From the NCBI GenBank assembly GCA_017396395.1, contig JAFQMF010000013.1:105161-169160 (forward strand): a stretch of 64,000 nucleotides of DNA, read 5' to 3'. Made by a program: the position numbers and the translations under genes. This DNA comes from Clostridia bacterium (GTDB taxonomy: Bacteria; Bacillota; Clostridia; RUG12999). Below the pieces are notes generated by a model. It was given only the letters and a program-made list of their open reading frames with translations, had not been told where the DNA came from and did no database searches. Shown here piece by piece: positions 1 to 8,147 of the stretch. The number at the start of each line of letters is the position of its first letter. Position 1 is the first letter of the stretch.

Positions 1-779
1 GCTGGAAGTCCTTCAGGAATAGCTGCCACCGCCAAAGATACCGCCGAGAAAAATACATCATATAAAGGCTGTCCGTAATAAAGACCTGCAAAAGCAATAA
101 AAATACATACAATAACCGATACGCCCACCAGCATCTTTCCCACCTTGTTAAGGCGTTTTTTAAGGGGTGTTTCTCCCTCTTCTCCCTGCAGCATACCCGC
201 AATTTCACCCATTTTTGTATTCATTCCTGTTCGGGTTATTTGTGCAAAACATTTCCCAAAGGTTACGGAAGTTCCCATAAAAATTTCTTCCCCTGATTTT
301 TTAATTACTCCCGCACTTTCCCCTGTAAGCACTGCTTCATTAAGACTTATTTCATTACCCTTTAGCAAAACTCCGTCTGCAGGCACACAGTCTCCCGAAG
401 ATAAGATAATCACATCTCCCACTACAAGCTCGCAGGAATCTATATTTTTTTCCTGACCGTCTCTTATTACTTTTGTTCGTGGTGCAGTAAGTTTTTTCAG
501 TGCCTCAAGAGATTTTTCCGTTTTATATTCCTGAATAAATCCCATACAGGAATTAATTAAAATTATTGCAAGTATTACAAGGCTGTCCGCAGTTTCTCCA
601 AGAAAAAAAGAAACTACAGCACCAAATATCAGAACAAGTGTTATTAAATCCCCCAGTTGTTGAAGAAATATTTTAAAAGGACCTTTTTTCTTTTTTTCCT
701 CAATAGTATTTTGCCCTTGTTGTGCTAATCTTTTTAACGCTTCCTTTTGGGATAAACCTATGTATTTTTCCTCTATCAT
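1..779 (-). CDS. P-type cation-transporting ATPase, N-terminal part (runs off window edge)
   Basis: The reverse strand reads open from an ATG at 779 to the window edge, about 259 residues. An AGGACG ribosome site precedes the start. A cation-ATPase N-terminal domain (residues about 5-45) is followed by two transmembrane segments, the actuator domain with TGES at 152-155, and a further membrane helix ending in PEGLPA. That PEGLP ion-site motif is typical of type II Ca2+ pumps (SERCA/PMCA-like), so calcium export at the membrane is the best guess. The phosphorylation (DKTGT) and nucleotide-binding domains lie outside the window, so substrate and completeness cannot be judged. Confidence 0.9.
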   Translation of the reverse strand, partial: MIEEKYIGLSQKEALKRLAQQGQNTIEEKKKKGPFKIFLQQLGDLITLVLIFGAVVSFFLGETADSLVILAIILINSCMGFIQEYKTEKSLEALKKLTAPRTKVIRDGQEKNIDSCELVVGDVIILSSGDCVPADGVLLKGNEISLNEAVLTGESAGVIKKSGEEIFMGTSVTFGKCFAQITRTGMNTKMGEIAGMLQGEEGETPLKKRLNKVGKMLVGVSVIVCIFIAFAGLYYGQPLYDVFFSAVSLAVAAIPEGLP

Positions 780-862
780 ATTTTTCGTCCTTTCGCTTGT
801 ATTACTTAAATCTATTTTTTATTTTTACTAAATATACCAATTAATTAAATTTATGGAAAATA

Positions 863-876
863 CGAACAAATGTTTG
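863..876. promoter_or_regulatory. LexA/DinR (SOS) box 1
   Basis: CGAACAAATGTTTG matches the Gram-positive LexA consensus CGAACRNRYGTTYC at 13 of 14 positions. It overlaps the -35 element of the promoter at 874-902, where bound LexA would block RNA polymerase. Confidence 0.75.
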
Positions 877-902
877 ACAAATATAAAGATATATGTTATA
901 CT
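874..902 (+). promoter_or_regulatory. Sigma-A promoter of the DNA-repair pair
   Basis: TTGACA (874-879), a 17-bp spacer and TATACT (897-902) lie 44 bases before the start codon at 946. LexA-like boxes sit on both sides of it. Confidence 0.85.
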
Positions 903-911
903 TATTATAGC

Positions 912-925
912 AGAACATATGTTCT
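912..925. promoter_or_regulatory. LexA/DinR (SOS) box 2
   Basis: AGAACATATGTTCT is a perfect palindrome with the GAAC-N4-GTTC core. It lies about 10 bases downstream of the -10 element, over the likely transcription start. It matches the Gram-positive consensus at 12 of 14 positions. Confidence 0.75.
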
Positions 926-945
926 TGTATTGGGAGGTGAAAATT

Positions 946-2214
946 ATGGATTTGCAAGAAAAGCTTAAAATACTGGGAGATGGGGCAAAATACGACGTTT
1001 CCTGTTCTTCCAGCGGTGCAAAAAGCTCCTTTTCCAGCAATAAGGACGGGATTGGTTCTGCCCACATTTCAGGAATTTGCCACAGCTGGACATCAGACGG
1101 CAGATGTGTTTCTTTGCTTAAAATTCTTATGTCAAACTGTTGCACCTATGATTGTGCCTACTGTATAAACAGAATTTCAAATGATGTGCCAAGAGCAACC
1201 TTTACTCCTGAGGAAATTGCAAATATTACCATAGAATTTTACAGAAGAAATTACATTGAAGGTTTGTTTTTAAGCTCTGCCGTTGTGAAAAATCCTGACT
1301 ATACAATGGAGCTTATGATAAAAACCTTGAAGCTTTTGCGTTTTTCATATCGTTTTTATGGATATATCCATGTAAAAATTATTCCCGGTGCGTCTTCACA
1401 GCTTGTACACTCTATAGGCACACTGGCAGACAGAACAAGTGTAAATATTGAACTTCCCACAGAAAAATCTTTAAAAATGTTTGCACCAGAAAAAACTAAG
1501 GAAGCAATTTTAAATCCAATGGGATTTATTTCTTCTCACAGTGCAAATTCTCTTATAGAAAGAAAAAAATCCTCTCTTGCTCCCAGATTTGTTCCGGCAG
1601 GTCAGACTACCCAGATGATTATAGGAGCAGATAAGGAAAATGATTTACAGATTATGCGTCTTTCGCAAGGTCTTTATGATAAATACAAGCTTAAAAGAGT
1701 ATATTTTTCCGCCTATGTACCTTTAGGAAACCATCCAAATCTTCCTGCCCCCACAACAGCTGTGCCTTTACTTCGGGAGCACAGGCTGTATCAGGCAGAT
1801 TGGCTGCTGCGTTTTTATGGTTTTCGTGCAGAGGAACTTTTAAATGAAAGAATGCCGAATTTCAGCAACACTCTTGATCCTAAATGCACATATGCACTTT
1901 CTCATATTGACTCATATCCTGTAGATGTAAACCGAGCCGATTACTATATGCTTCTTCGTGTACCGGGCATTGGTGTAGTATCCGCAAAACGTATTGTAGC
2001 CGCAAGAAAACATACTCGGCTTACCTTTGATAATCTTAAAAAAATAGGAGTTGTGTTAAAAAGAGCAAAATATTTTATTACTGCTGCTGATTTTAACGAA
2101 AATCTTACATATCTTTCAAAGGAACAAAAATATTTAGAACCTCTTTTAAGGGACAAAACTCCCGCTTTTACAGCCTCTGCAAATCAGGTTTCATTATTTG
2201 ACTTTGTAAGATAA
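946..2214 (+). CDS. Putative DNA modification/repair radical SAM protein (TIGR03916 type)
   Basis: The protein has 422 residues from the ATG at 946, which has GGGAGG at ideal distance; a longer reading frame from 853 would run through the promoter and both operator boxes. A radical SAM cluster motif CxxxCxxC lies at residues 66-73 and a helix-hairpin-helix with PGIG lies near the C-terminus, consistent with DNA binding. I recognise the family as the radical SAM partner of a DUF4130 protein, and that partner follows 27 bases later. The chemistry is not established; DNA repair is inferred from family and from the SOS-type promoter. Confidence 0.88.
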   Translation: MDLQEKLKILGDGAKYDVSCSSSGAKSSFSSNKDGIGSAHISGICHSWTSDGRCVSLLKILMSNCCTYDCAYCINRISNDVPRATFTPEEIANITIEFYRRNYIEGLFLSSAVVKNPDYTMELMIKTLKLLRFSYRFYGYIHVKIIPGASSQLVHSIGTLADRTSVNIELPTEKSLKMFAPEKTKEAILNPMGFISSHSANSLIERKKSSLAPRFVPAGQTTQMIIGADKENDLQIMRLSQGLYDKYKLKRVYFSAYVPLGNHPNLPAPTTAVPLLREHRLYQADWLLRFYGFRAEELLNERMPNFSNTLDPKCTYALSHIDSYPVDVNRADYYMLLRVPGIGVVSAKRIVAARKHTRLTFDNLKKIGVVLKRAKYFITAADFNENLTYLSKEQKYLEPLLRDKTPAFTASANQVSLFDFVR

Positions 2215-2241
2215 ATAACTAAAATTTTGAGGTAAAATAAA

Positions 2242-2961
2242 ATGATTTATATTTATAACGGCAGCTTTGAAGGATTGCTTACTGCCATTTTTGATGCATA
2301 TAACGACGGAGAAGCTTTGATTTTTAAGGAAGGGGAGCTTCTTCCTCCTCTACTTGAATATAAAAAGGTGGAAACCGATATGAGAAAATCTTTACGGCTT
2401 CAAAGTGGTATCAATAAGAAACTATCAAAAATAATTTTAAGGGATATTTATATTATATATCTTTCTGACTACACAGACCATGGTACTATTGCTCTTAAAT
2501 ATCTACGTTTTTGCTTTTTGAAAGGCAAGGGTGCCCGTTCACTTCATTTTGACCCTGCCGTCAAAAATGCCCTTACCTTGCGTAGAAAAGTAATGCATGA
2601 GGCAGATAAAATGCTGGGGCTTGTCCGTTTTGATAAAACCCAGGATGGAGTATATATTTCGGAAATACAGCCTGACCATAATATACTTTCCCTTATTGCG
2701 GGTCATTTTGCGGGAAGAATGCCCACTCACAGCTTTGTTATCCGTGATACCAGGCGTGAGCTTGCCATATGCTCCTATAACGGAAACTGGGTGCTGATTC
2801 ATCTTCCTTCCCAAGTTAAATTTGATATTTCAAAAGATGAATTTCGCAGTATGTGGAAGGAATACTGGAACAGTATGGCAATCAGAGAGCGGCTTAACCC
2901 CAGACAGCAAAAGGCATATATGCCTAAAAGATACTGGAAAAATCTTACCGAAATGCAGTAA
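2242..2961 (+). CDS. DUF4130 / TIGR03915 putative DNA metabolism protein
   Basis: The protein has 239 residues, starting MIYIYNGSFEGLL, which is characteristic of the DUF4130 family that accompanies the TIGR03916 radical SAM protein. No membrane segment or signal is seen. The conserved block PERHNPRR-like (here RLNPRQQKAYMPKRYWKN) lies at the C-terminus. It forms a two-gene operon with the preceding gene and shares its LexA-flanked promoter. DNA repair is inferred from partnership; no reaction has been assigned. Confidence 0.85.
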   Translation: MIYIYNGSFEGLLTAIFDAYNDGEALIFKEGELLPPLLEYKKVETDMRKSLRLQSGINKKLSKIILRDIYIIYLSDYTDHGTIALKYLRFCFLKGKGARSLHFDPAVKNALTLRRKVMHEADKMLGLVRFDKTQDGVYISEIQPDHNILSLIAGHFAGRMPTHSFVIRDTRRELAICSYNGNWVLIHLPSQVKFDISKDEFRSMWKEYWNSMAIRERLNPRQQKAYMPKRYWKNLTEMQ

Positions 2962-2981
2962 ACTTTCACAACCTAAAATAT

Positions 2982-3015
2982 AAAAAGATAGGACAAAACC
3001 TTGTCCTATCTTTTT
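2982..3015. terminator. Bidirectional terminator between the repair pair and hydE
   Basis: A perfect 14-bp stem (AAAAGATAGGACAA and its complement) encloses a four-base loop and has A/T runs on both sides. The last codons of hydE (stop at 3006-3008) lie inside the stem. Confidence 0.9.
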
Positions 3016-4040
3016 ACATTTCCAATATCTACTACAACTTCATAGCCTATATCTTTCATACATTTTTTTAGTTTATCAAGCTCTTGTGCTGATTCTGCAC
3101 CTACAGTCAACTTATTTTCATATATTTCATATAGACTTCTTACATTTTCGGGAGAAAGATTTGGCATAACAACATTTGCCCCCGCCATAATTCCCTGTTC
3201 TCTGCCATTTTCTGAATTAGTACCAAGTGCCGTGGTAGCAGGAATTAGGCTGTGAGGAAACATAAGGCGAAGAATGGAAATAAGCCTTAGTGTCAGCTTA
3301 GTTTCGCCATTTTTATACTCCTTAAATGGTGTTTGACTGTGAGAAATATACGGCCCTATACCAATCATATCAGGGTTTAAAGCTTGTAAAAATCTTAAAT
3401 CACAAATAATGTTCTCCAAAGTCTGAAAGGGTGCTCCCACCATAAAGCCTGAGCCTACCTGATACCCTATTTCTTTTAAATCAAAAAGGCATTTTTTTCT
3501 TGACTCTAAACTCATTTTTTTCGGATGCAGCTTACTGTAAAGATTAAAGTCCGCCGCCTCGTGGCGAAGAAGGTATCTGTTAGCACCGGCTTTAAAAAAC
3601 ATTTCGTATGCCTCTTTTGTTTTCTCGCCTAGGGAAAGGGTTATTGCACAATCAGCAAATCTTTTTCTTATTTCTTTTACAATATCGCAAATAATGTCAT
3701 CTGTAAAATACGGGTCTTCTCCCCCTTGCATAACAAAGGTGCGAAATCCTAAAGCATATCCCATTTCACAGGCAGATAAAATTTCTTCTTTTGTAAGGCG
3801 GTATCTTGTAACACCAAAGTTTTCTCCTCTGATACCACAATACAAGCAGTTGTTTTTACAATAGTTGGAAATCTCTATAAGCCCGCGAATATATACTTTA
3901 TTACCATAAATTTTTCTTCTTACCAAATCTGCTTCCTGTCTTAAAAATTGGTCAACTTCATCCGTTTTTAAAAGTGTAAGAAGCTCCTCATCTTTTAAAT
4001 TTTTATCAGTTTTTAGTTTTAAAACTAATTCCCTGCTCAT
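3006..4040 (-). CDS. hydE: [FeFe]-hydrogenase H-cluster maturation radical SAM enzyme HydE
   Basis: The 344-residue protein has the radical SAM motif CxxxCxxC at C61, C65 and C68 within KNNCLYCGIRGEN, and the BioB-like fold seen in HydE. HydE works with HydF and HydG to build the dithiolate-bridged diiron subcluster of [FeFe] hydrogenase. Neither hydF, hydG nor a hydrogenase gene is in the window. It starts 8 bases after a histidine kinase gene, so the two are probably cotranscribed. Close relatives are BioB and PylB, but length and the N-terminal motif favour HydE. Confidence 0.87.
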   Translation of the reverse strand: MSRELVLKLKTDKNLKDEELLTLLKTDEVDQFLRQEADLVRRKIYGNKVYIRGLIEISNYCKNNCLYCGIRGENFGVTRYRLTKEEILSACEMGYALGFRTFVMQGGEDPYFTDDIICDIVKEIRKRFADCAITLSLGEKTKEAYEMFFKAGANRYLLRHEAADFNLYSKLHPKKMSLESRKKCLFDLKEIGYQVGSGFMVGAPFQTLENIICDLRFLQALNPDMIGIGPYISHSQTPFKEYKNGETKLTLRLISILRLMFPHSLIPATTALGTNSENGREQGIMAGANVVMPNLSPENVRSLYEIYENKLTVGAESAQELDKLKKCMKDIGYEVVVDIGNVKR

Positions 4041-4048
4041 ATTTGCTT

Positions 4049-5638
4049 TCAGCCTTTCATACTTACAGTTATACTGCAGCCTTCATTTTTCTCTGACTCT
4101 ACTTCAACATTACCCTGATGTTTTTTTGCAATCTGTAAAACGGTTGACATACCAACACCACGATTTTGTCCCTTAGTGGAATAGCCCATTTCAAAAATCT
4201 TTTCTAAGGTTTCTGCATCCATACCTCTGCCGTTATCTGTTACTGTAATAAGTGTCCATTTTTCACTGGTATTTATCAGTACATCAATAGTTTTTCTGTC
4301 CTGTTTTATTAAATTAAGCTCTTCAATAGAATTTTCCAACAGATTTCCTATTATACTAATATATTCTTCCTCTAAAACCCCTGAAGTAAGCACGTCAGTA
4401 TTGCTTCCGCTTGTAACATTAACAGAAACTCCAATTTCCTTTGCACTAATAAGTTTGCCTATTAAAAGTGCACATATACGCTGATTGGAAACTCTTTTTG
4501 TAATTTTAATAATTTCTTCAGTAGGCACACTTCTTATACAGTGAATAAATTTCTTTGCCTCATCATACTGCTTTGTTTCAAGATACCCCATAATTACGTG
4601 CATTTTATTTACAAAATCATGGTTTACCACTCTCATAGTTTCAATAAGGCTTTCTTTTCCTTCCAATTCCTTATTTAGCCTGTAAATTTCCGTAGCATCA
4701 TACCCAATAATAAAATAAGCATAATTTATATCCTCGTTATTTATAGGCATACCCTCAATAACAAGGCGTTTGCCTCCTATTAGGCATTTGCGGGTTTCTA
4801 AATATTTATCCTGATTTATATACTCTTTAATATCTATTCCGTTATAAATCTTATTAAAACTAACATTTTTTACATGCTGAGAAATGCCTGAAACATTAGA
4901 GGCAGTTTTATTTTGCATAATTATATTTCCCTGTCTGTCAAGAAGAAAAATACATTCTCTTATAGCATTCATTGAGCCTATACTAAGACTGATACTGTCA
5001 CCTATTTCATCAGGGGAATATCCTTTTAGCTTTTTACGCAAGAGCCTTGCAAATATCATAAAAATTATAATAACAATAAATATTATACAGAGAGCGACTA
5101 TTGCGGTAGTGCTTTTAAAGTCTGTCATATGGCGGGTAGTTTTTCTTTCGTCTTTACAAACTCCCACAAAGCCGTTCCGCTTACCGTTTCGTTCTGACAC
5201 CGCACCAAAATGCCATCTTGTATATAATTTATTTTCTTCTTCCATTTTTGAAAGAGATTCTCCGCCATTTAATGCTAAAAGCTCCTCTTTATATTTACTT
5301 ACTGTACCAATAAGCCTTTTATCTTTAGTAGAATATACCACAACGCCGGTTTTATCATAAATTACTATATTATCAATATCCCTATATACTCTCGTTAAAT
5401 TTTTAAGGTCAGCTATAGTTGAATCAGAAATTTCCTTAAAGCGTACTGATTCTTTAACCGACTCTACATTCGCCACACTTTTAGCAACATTTACAAGGTA
5501 TTCCTGTTCCATTTTTTCTGCCACTTTTCTTGTGCCGAAATAATTAATAAAAGTTCCTGCCACTACAAGCACAAAGGAAATAACAAGAATTATAGCAAGA
5601 GAATTAAGTTCAAATTTTGATAATACTTTTCTTTTCAT
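4049..5638 (-). CDS. Sensor histidine kinase, CitA/DcuS type, without a neighbouring response regulator
   Basis: I start the gene at the ATG at 5638, which has AGGGTGA five bases upstream; a GTG three codons earlier is part of that site. The 529-residue protein has a membrane helix at about 13-33, an extracytoplasmic sensor region (34-175), a second helix (178-200), a PAS-like region (about 225-320), and a Spo0B-type dimerisation segment with the phospho-accepting H340 in NHDFVNKMH. The ATPase has its N box at about N432-N436 and a DNGRGM G1 box. CitA/DcuS kinases normally sense organic acids and pair with a CitB/DcuR regulator; none is adjacent. hydE follows by 8 bases. Confidence 0.88.
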   Translation of the reverse strand: MKRKVLSKFELNSLAIILVISFVLVVAGTFINYFGTRKVAEKMEQEYLVNVAKSVANVESVKESVRFKEISDSTIADLKNLTRVYRDIDNIVIYDKTGVVVYSTKDKRLIGTVSKYKEELLALNGGESLSKMEEENKLYTRWHFGAVSERNGKRNGFVGVCKDERKTTRHMTDFKSTTAIVALCIIFIVIIIFMIFARLLRKKLKGYSPDEIGDSISLSIGSMNAIRECIFLLDRQGNIIMQNKTASNVSGISQHVKNVSFNKIYNGIDIKEYINQDKYLETRKCLIGGKRLVIEGMPINNEDINYAYFIIGYDATEIYRLNKELEGKESLIETMRVVNHDFVNKMHVIMGYLETKQYDEAKKFIHCIRSVPTEEIIKITKRVSNQRICALLIGKLISAKEIGVSVNVTSGSNTDVLTSGVLEEEYISIIGNLLENSIEELNLIKQDRKTIDVLINTSEKWTLITVTDNGRGMDAETLEKIFEMGYSTKGQNRGVGMSTVLQIAKKHQGNVEVESEKNEGCSITVSMKG

Positions 5639-5654
5639 ATAAATCACCCTGCGA

Positions 5655-5715
5655 AAAAAGGCTACACCTTAGCAAATACCCTGTAAGGTGGTATCAGCTT
5701 TAATGTAGCCTTTTT
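5655..5715 (-). terminator. Terminator of the amino-acid ABC transporter operon
   Basis: AAAAAGGCTACA (5655-5666) pairs with TGTAGCCTTTTT (5704-5715). An inner stem CACCTTA/TAAGGTG lies within it, and a T run follows on the reverse strand. Confidence 0.75.
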
Positions 5716-5716
5716 A

Positions 5717-6460
5717 TTACAGCACTTTACTTAAAAAGGCTTTTGTTCTTTCATTCTTAGGATTGTCGAATATTTCTTCAGGGGTGCCTGTTTCCATAAT
5801 TTTTCCTTCGTCCATAAAAATTACTCTGTCTGCAACCTCTTTTGCAAAACCCATTTCGTGAGTTACCACTACCATTGTCATACCGTTTTTGGCAAGCTCT
5901 TTCATAACCTCCAAAACCTCTCCCACCATTTCAGGGTCAAGTGCGGAAGTGGGCTCGTCGAAAAGCATAACCTCAGGATTCATTGCAAGAGCACGCACTA
6001 TGGCAACACGCTGTTTCTGTCCGCCGGAAAGCTGAGCCGGATATGCCTTTGCTCTGTCTGCAAGTCCAACTCTCTCAAGCAATTCCATCGCTTTTTTCTC
6101 TGCTTTTTCCCTGGATTCTTTATGAAGCTTCATTGGTGCGATAGTGAGGTTTTTCAGTATTGTCATATGAGGAAAAAGATTAAAATGCTGAAAAACCATA
6201 CCCATTTTCTGTCTGTGAAGGTTTATATCTGTTTTAGGGTCTGTAATATCCACTCCCTCTAGCATAATTGTGCCAGAGGTAGGTACCTCCAAAAGATTAA
6301 GTGAACGTAAAAATGTGGATTTCCCACTGCCTGAAGGACCGATTATAACTATCACTTCACCCTGTTTTATACTAAGAGAAACCCCATCAAGAGCCTTAAT
6401 TGTTCCGTCCTTATAATATTTTTTTACATCTCTAGTTTCAATTAAAAAATTATCTTTCAC
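5717..6460 (-). CDS. Polar amino-acid ABC transporter ATP-binding protein (GlnQ/HisP family)
   Basis: The 247-residue ATPase has a Walker [10 protein letters not shown], signature [10 protein letters not shown], Walker [15 protein letters not shown] and switch histidine in VVTHEMGF. It powers import with the permease, whose gene it overlaps by 11 bases, and the lipoprotein upstream. The start is GTG, with AAAGGAGA about ten bases upstream. Substrate is a polar amino acid by family, but the exact one cannot be read from sequence. Confidence 0.94.
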   Translation of the reverse strand: MKDNFLIETRDVKKYYKDGTIKALDGVSLSIKQGEVIVIIGPSGSGKSTFLRSLNLLEVPTSGTIMLEGVDITDPKTDINLHRQKMGMVFQHFNLFPHMTILKNLTIAPMKLHKESREKAEKKAMELLERVGLADRAKAYPAQLSGGQKQRVAIVRALAMNPEVMLFDEPTSALDPEMVGEVLEVMKELAKNGMTMVVVTHEMGFAKEVADRVIFMDEGKIMETGTPEEIFDNPKNERTKAFLSKVL

Positions 6461-7220
6461 TCTTACGAAGTCTCCTTTCCAGTAATCCTACCAGCCAGGT
6501 GAAAAACATTACCATTACAAGATAAATAATTGCAACTGCAATAAGAGGCATAAAGGCTGAATATGTAGCTGCACGGATAATATTACCACCCATAGTAAGG
6601 TCTCTGATTGTTACATACCCTGCCACAGAGGTTTCCTTAAGCAGTACAATAAATTCATTTGCAAGTGCAGGAAGCACATTTTTAAAAGCCTGAGGAATTA
6701 TAATATACCACATACTGCTTTTATAATTAAACCCAAGACTTCTGCCTGCCTCAAACTGTCCCTCATCAATGGACATAATGCCTGAACGGACAATTTCCGC
6801 AACATAGGCACCTGAATTTATACCAAAGGCAATAATTGCTACCATAAGACTGTTTCTGGAAGATGCAAAAATTATGTAGTACATAATCATAAGCTGAACA
6901 GTTACAGGAGTTCCGCGTATTACTGTAAGATATACGTTGCAAATTCCGTTTATAATTGCAAAAAGTGTCTTTTTTAAACCCTTTCTCATATCCCCATAGG
7001 TTTTGTCATAGCTTGATCGTATAATAGCCACAATAATACCAAGCACAACACCTAAAATTAAAGCGAAAAAAGTTATTATCAGGGTATTTTTAAGGCCGCT
7101 GACAATAAATTTCCATCTGTCCTGCACTATGAAATTCAGTATAAAGTCATCTTTTATATCTGACATCCATAATATAATGCCTGTTTTTAATCTCGAAAAC
7201 AAAGTGAAAATATCACTCAT
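6450..7220 (-). CDS. Polar amino-acid ABC transporter permease (HisM/GlnP family)
   Basis: The 256-residue membrane protein has a hydrophobic helix after residue about 45 and several more, and the ABC permease EAA-type loop [16 protein letters not shown]...[26 protein letters not shown] site precedes the ATG. The N-terminal extension of about 40 residues before the first helix is slightly longer than usual. It is the only permease in the operon, so a homodimer is expected. Confidence 0.93.
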   Translation of the reverse strand: MSDIFTLFSRLKTGIILWMSDIKDDFILNFIVQDRWKFIVSGLKNTLIITFFALILGVVLGIIVAIIRSSYDKTYGDMRKGLKKTLFAIINGICNVYLTVIRGTPVTVQLMIMYYIIFASSRNSLMVAIIAFGINSGAYVAEIVRSGIMSIDEGQFEAGRSLGFNYKSSMWYIIIPQAFKNVLPALANEFIVLLKETSVAGYVTIRDLTMGGNIIRAATYSAFMPLIAVAIIYLVMVMFFTWLVGLLERRLRKSER

Positions 7221-7282
7221 TTATGCCACTCTCCTATGACCAAAAAACGGGGACGGCTTTACCGTCCCATTTTTTTCTGCTA

Positions 7283-8077
7283 TTACTTATTGTTATTTGC
7301 ATTTACATATGCCTTAGCAGGCTCGTTATCAATAATTACACAGTCAACCTTGCCTGTAATAAGAGCCTGAACCGCTTCGTTTCCGGAAGCATATTTCATA
7401 ACTCTTTTTTCACCAAAATCACCTTCTGCATAAATATCACCTGTTGTACCTTTTTGAGTACCTATAAGATATTCAGCACCTTCTGCAAATAAATCATCTA
7501 CGCTTGTAATCTTGCTGCCTTCGGGAACAATAACAGACTGAATACCTGTTGCGTATGTATCAGAGAAGTTGATGCTCTTTAAACGGTCTTCTGTAACTGT
7601 CATTCCTGCCATACCCATATCTGATTTACCTGTCTGAACAGCAGTAATTATAGCATCAAATTCCATATCGTCAATTACAAGCTTCATACCAAGCTTATCT
7701 GCAATAGCTGCAGCCATTTCAGCATCGATACCTACAATCTTATTGTTTTCGTAATATTCATATGGTGGAAATTGTGCGTTTGTTGCCATATGAAGTTCCG
7801 GTTTGCCTTCTGCATCTGCCTGGAAAACCAAGTCGTGCTCAATACCTGAAATGTACTTGTCAACAATAGCTTTCTTTGTTCCGTCAGCTTCCATTTCCTT
7901 AAGAGCATTGTTAATTTTCTCAAGAAGTTCCGGATTATCCTTAGCTACGCAGATTGCGTAATCTTCAACCGCATACTCAGTGTCAAGAATATTAAGCTTA
8001 ACATCATTTGTACCGCAAGCTGTAAGAGTGCAAATTGCAAGAACTACACAAAGTGCCAAAACAATAATTTTTTTCAT
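7283..8077 (-). CDS. Amino-acid-binding lipoprotein (SBP family 3) with circularly permuted domain order
   Basis: I place the start at the ATG at 8077, eight bases after GGAGG; a longer frame to 8092 would include that site. The 264-residue protein has a signal peptide with lipobox LTAC (C21). Residues 27-78 (ILDTEYAVEDYA... ALKEMEADGT...IVDKY) are what is normally the C-terminal end of this family. After a short linker, residues 94-263 give the usual N-terminal and middle parts (MATNAQFPPYEYY ... GKSDMGMAGMT ... VDCVIIDNEPAKAYV), and the protein stops where the usual C-terminal segment would begin. It should capture a polar amino acid for the transporter encoded downstream. Confidence 0.92.
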   Translation of the reverse strand: MKKIIVLALCVVLAICTLTACGTNDVKLNILDTEYAVEDYAICVAKDNPELLEKINNALKEMEADGTKKAIVDKYISGIEHDLVFQADAEGKPELHMATNAQFPPYEYYENNKIVGIDAEMAAAIADKLGMKLVIDDMEFDAIITAVQTGKSDMGMAGMTVTEDRLKSINFSDTYATGIQSVIVPEGSKITSVDDLFAEGAEYLIGTQKGTTGDIYAEGDFGEKRVMKYASGNEAVQALITGKVDCVIIDNEPAKAYVNANNNK

Positions 8078-8112
8078 TTTATATTCCTCCATTTATTTTT
8101 TTATCTTTACAT

Positions 8113-8141
8113 ATTATAACAATTTTTTCAAAAAAAGTCAA
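8113..8141 (-). promoter_or_regulatory. Sigma-A promoter of the amino-acid ABC operon
   Basis: On the reverse strand TTGACT (8136-8141), a 17-bp spacer and TATAAT (8113-8118) lie 35 bases before the lipoprotein start. Confidence 0.85.
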
Positions 8142-8147
8142 CAGCTA

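Noticed and set aside
145-456. Forward open frame of 103 residues
   Set aside because: It is antisense to the P-type ATPase reading frame, which carries clear family motifs.
853-945. N-terminal extension of the radical SAM gene from an ATG at 853
   Set aside because: It would include the promoter and both LexA-like boxes. The ATG at 946 has a proper ribosome site, and the protein from there starts like its family.
5680-5716. AAGGTGGTATCAGC followed by a T-rich hairpin, resembling a T-box antiterminator on the + strand
   Set aside because: The next + strand sequence is the 3' end of a reverse-strand gene, there is no specifier stem, and the stretch is fully explained as the terminator of the ABC operon.
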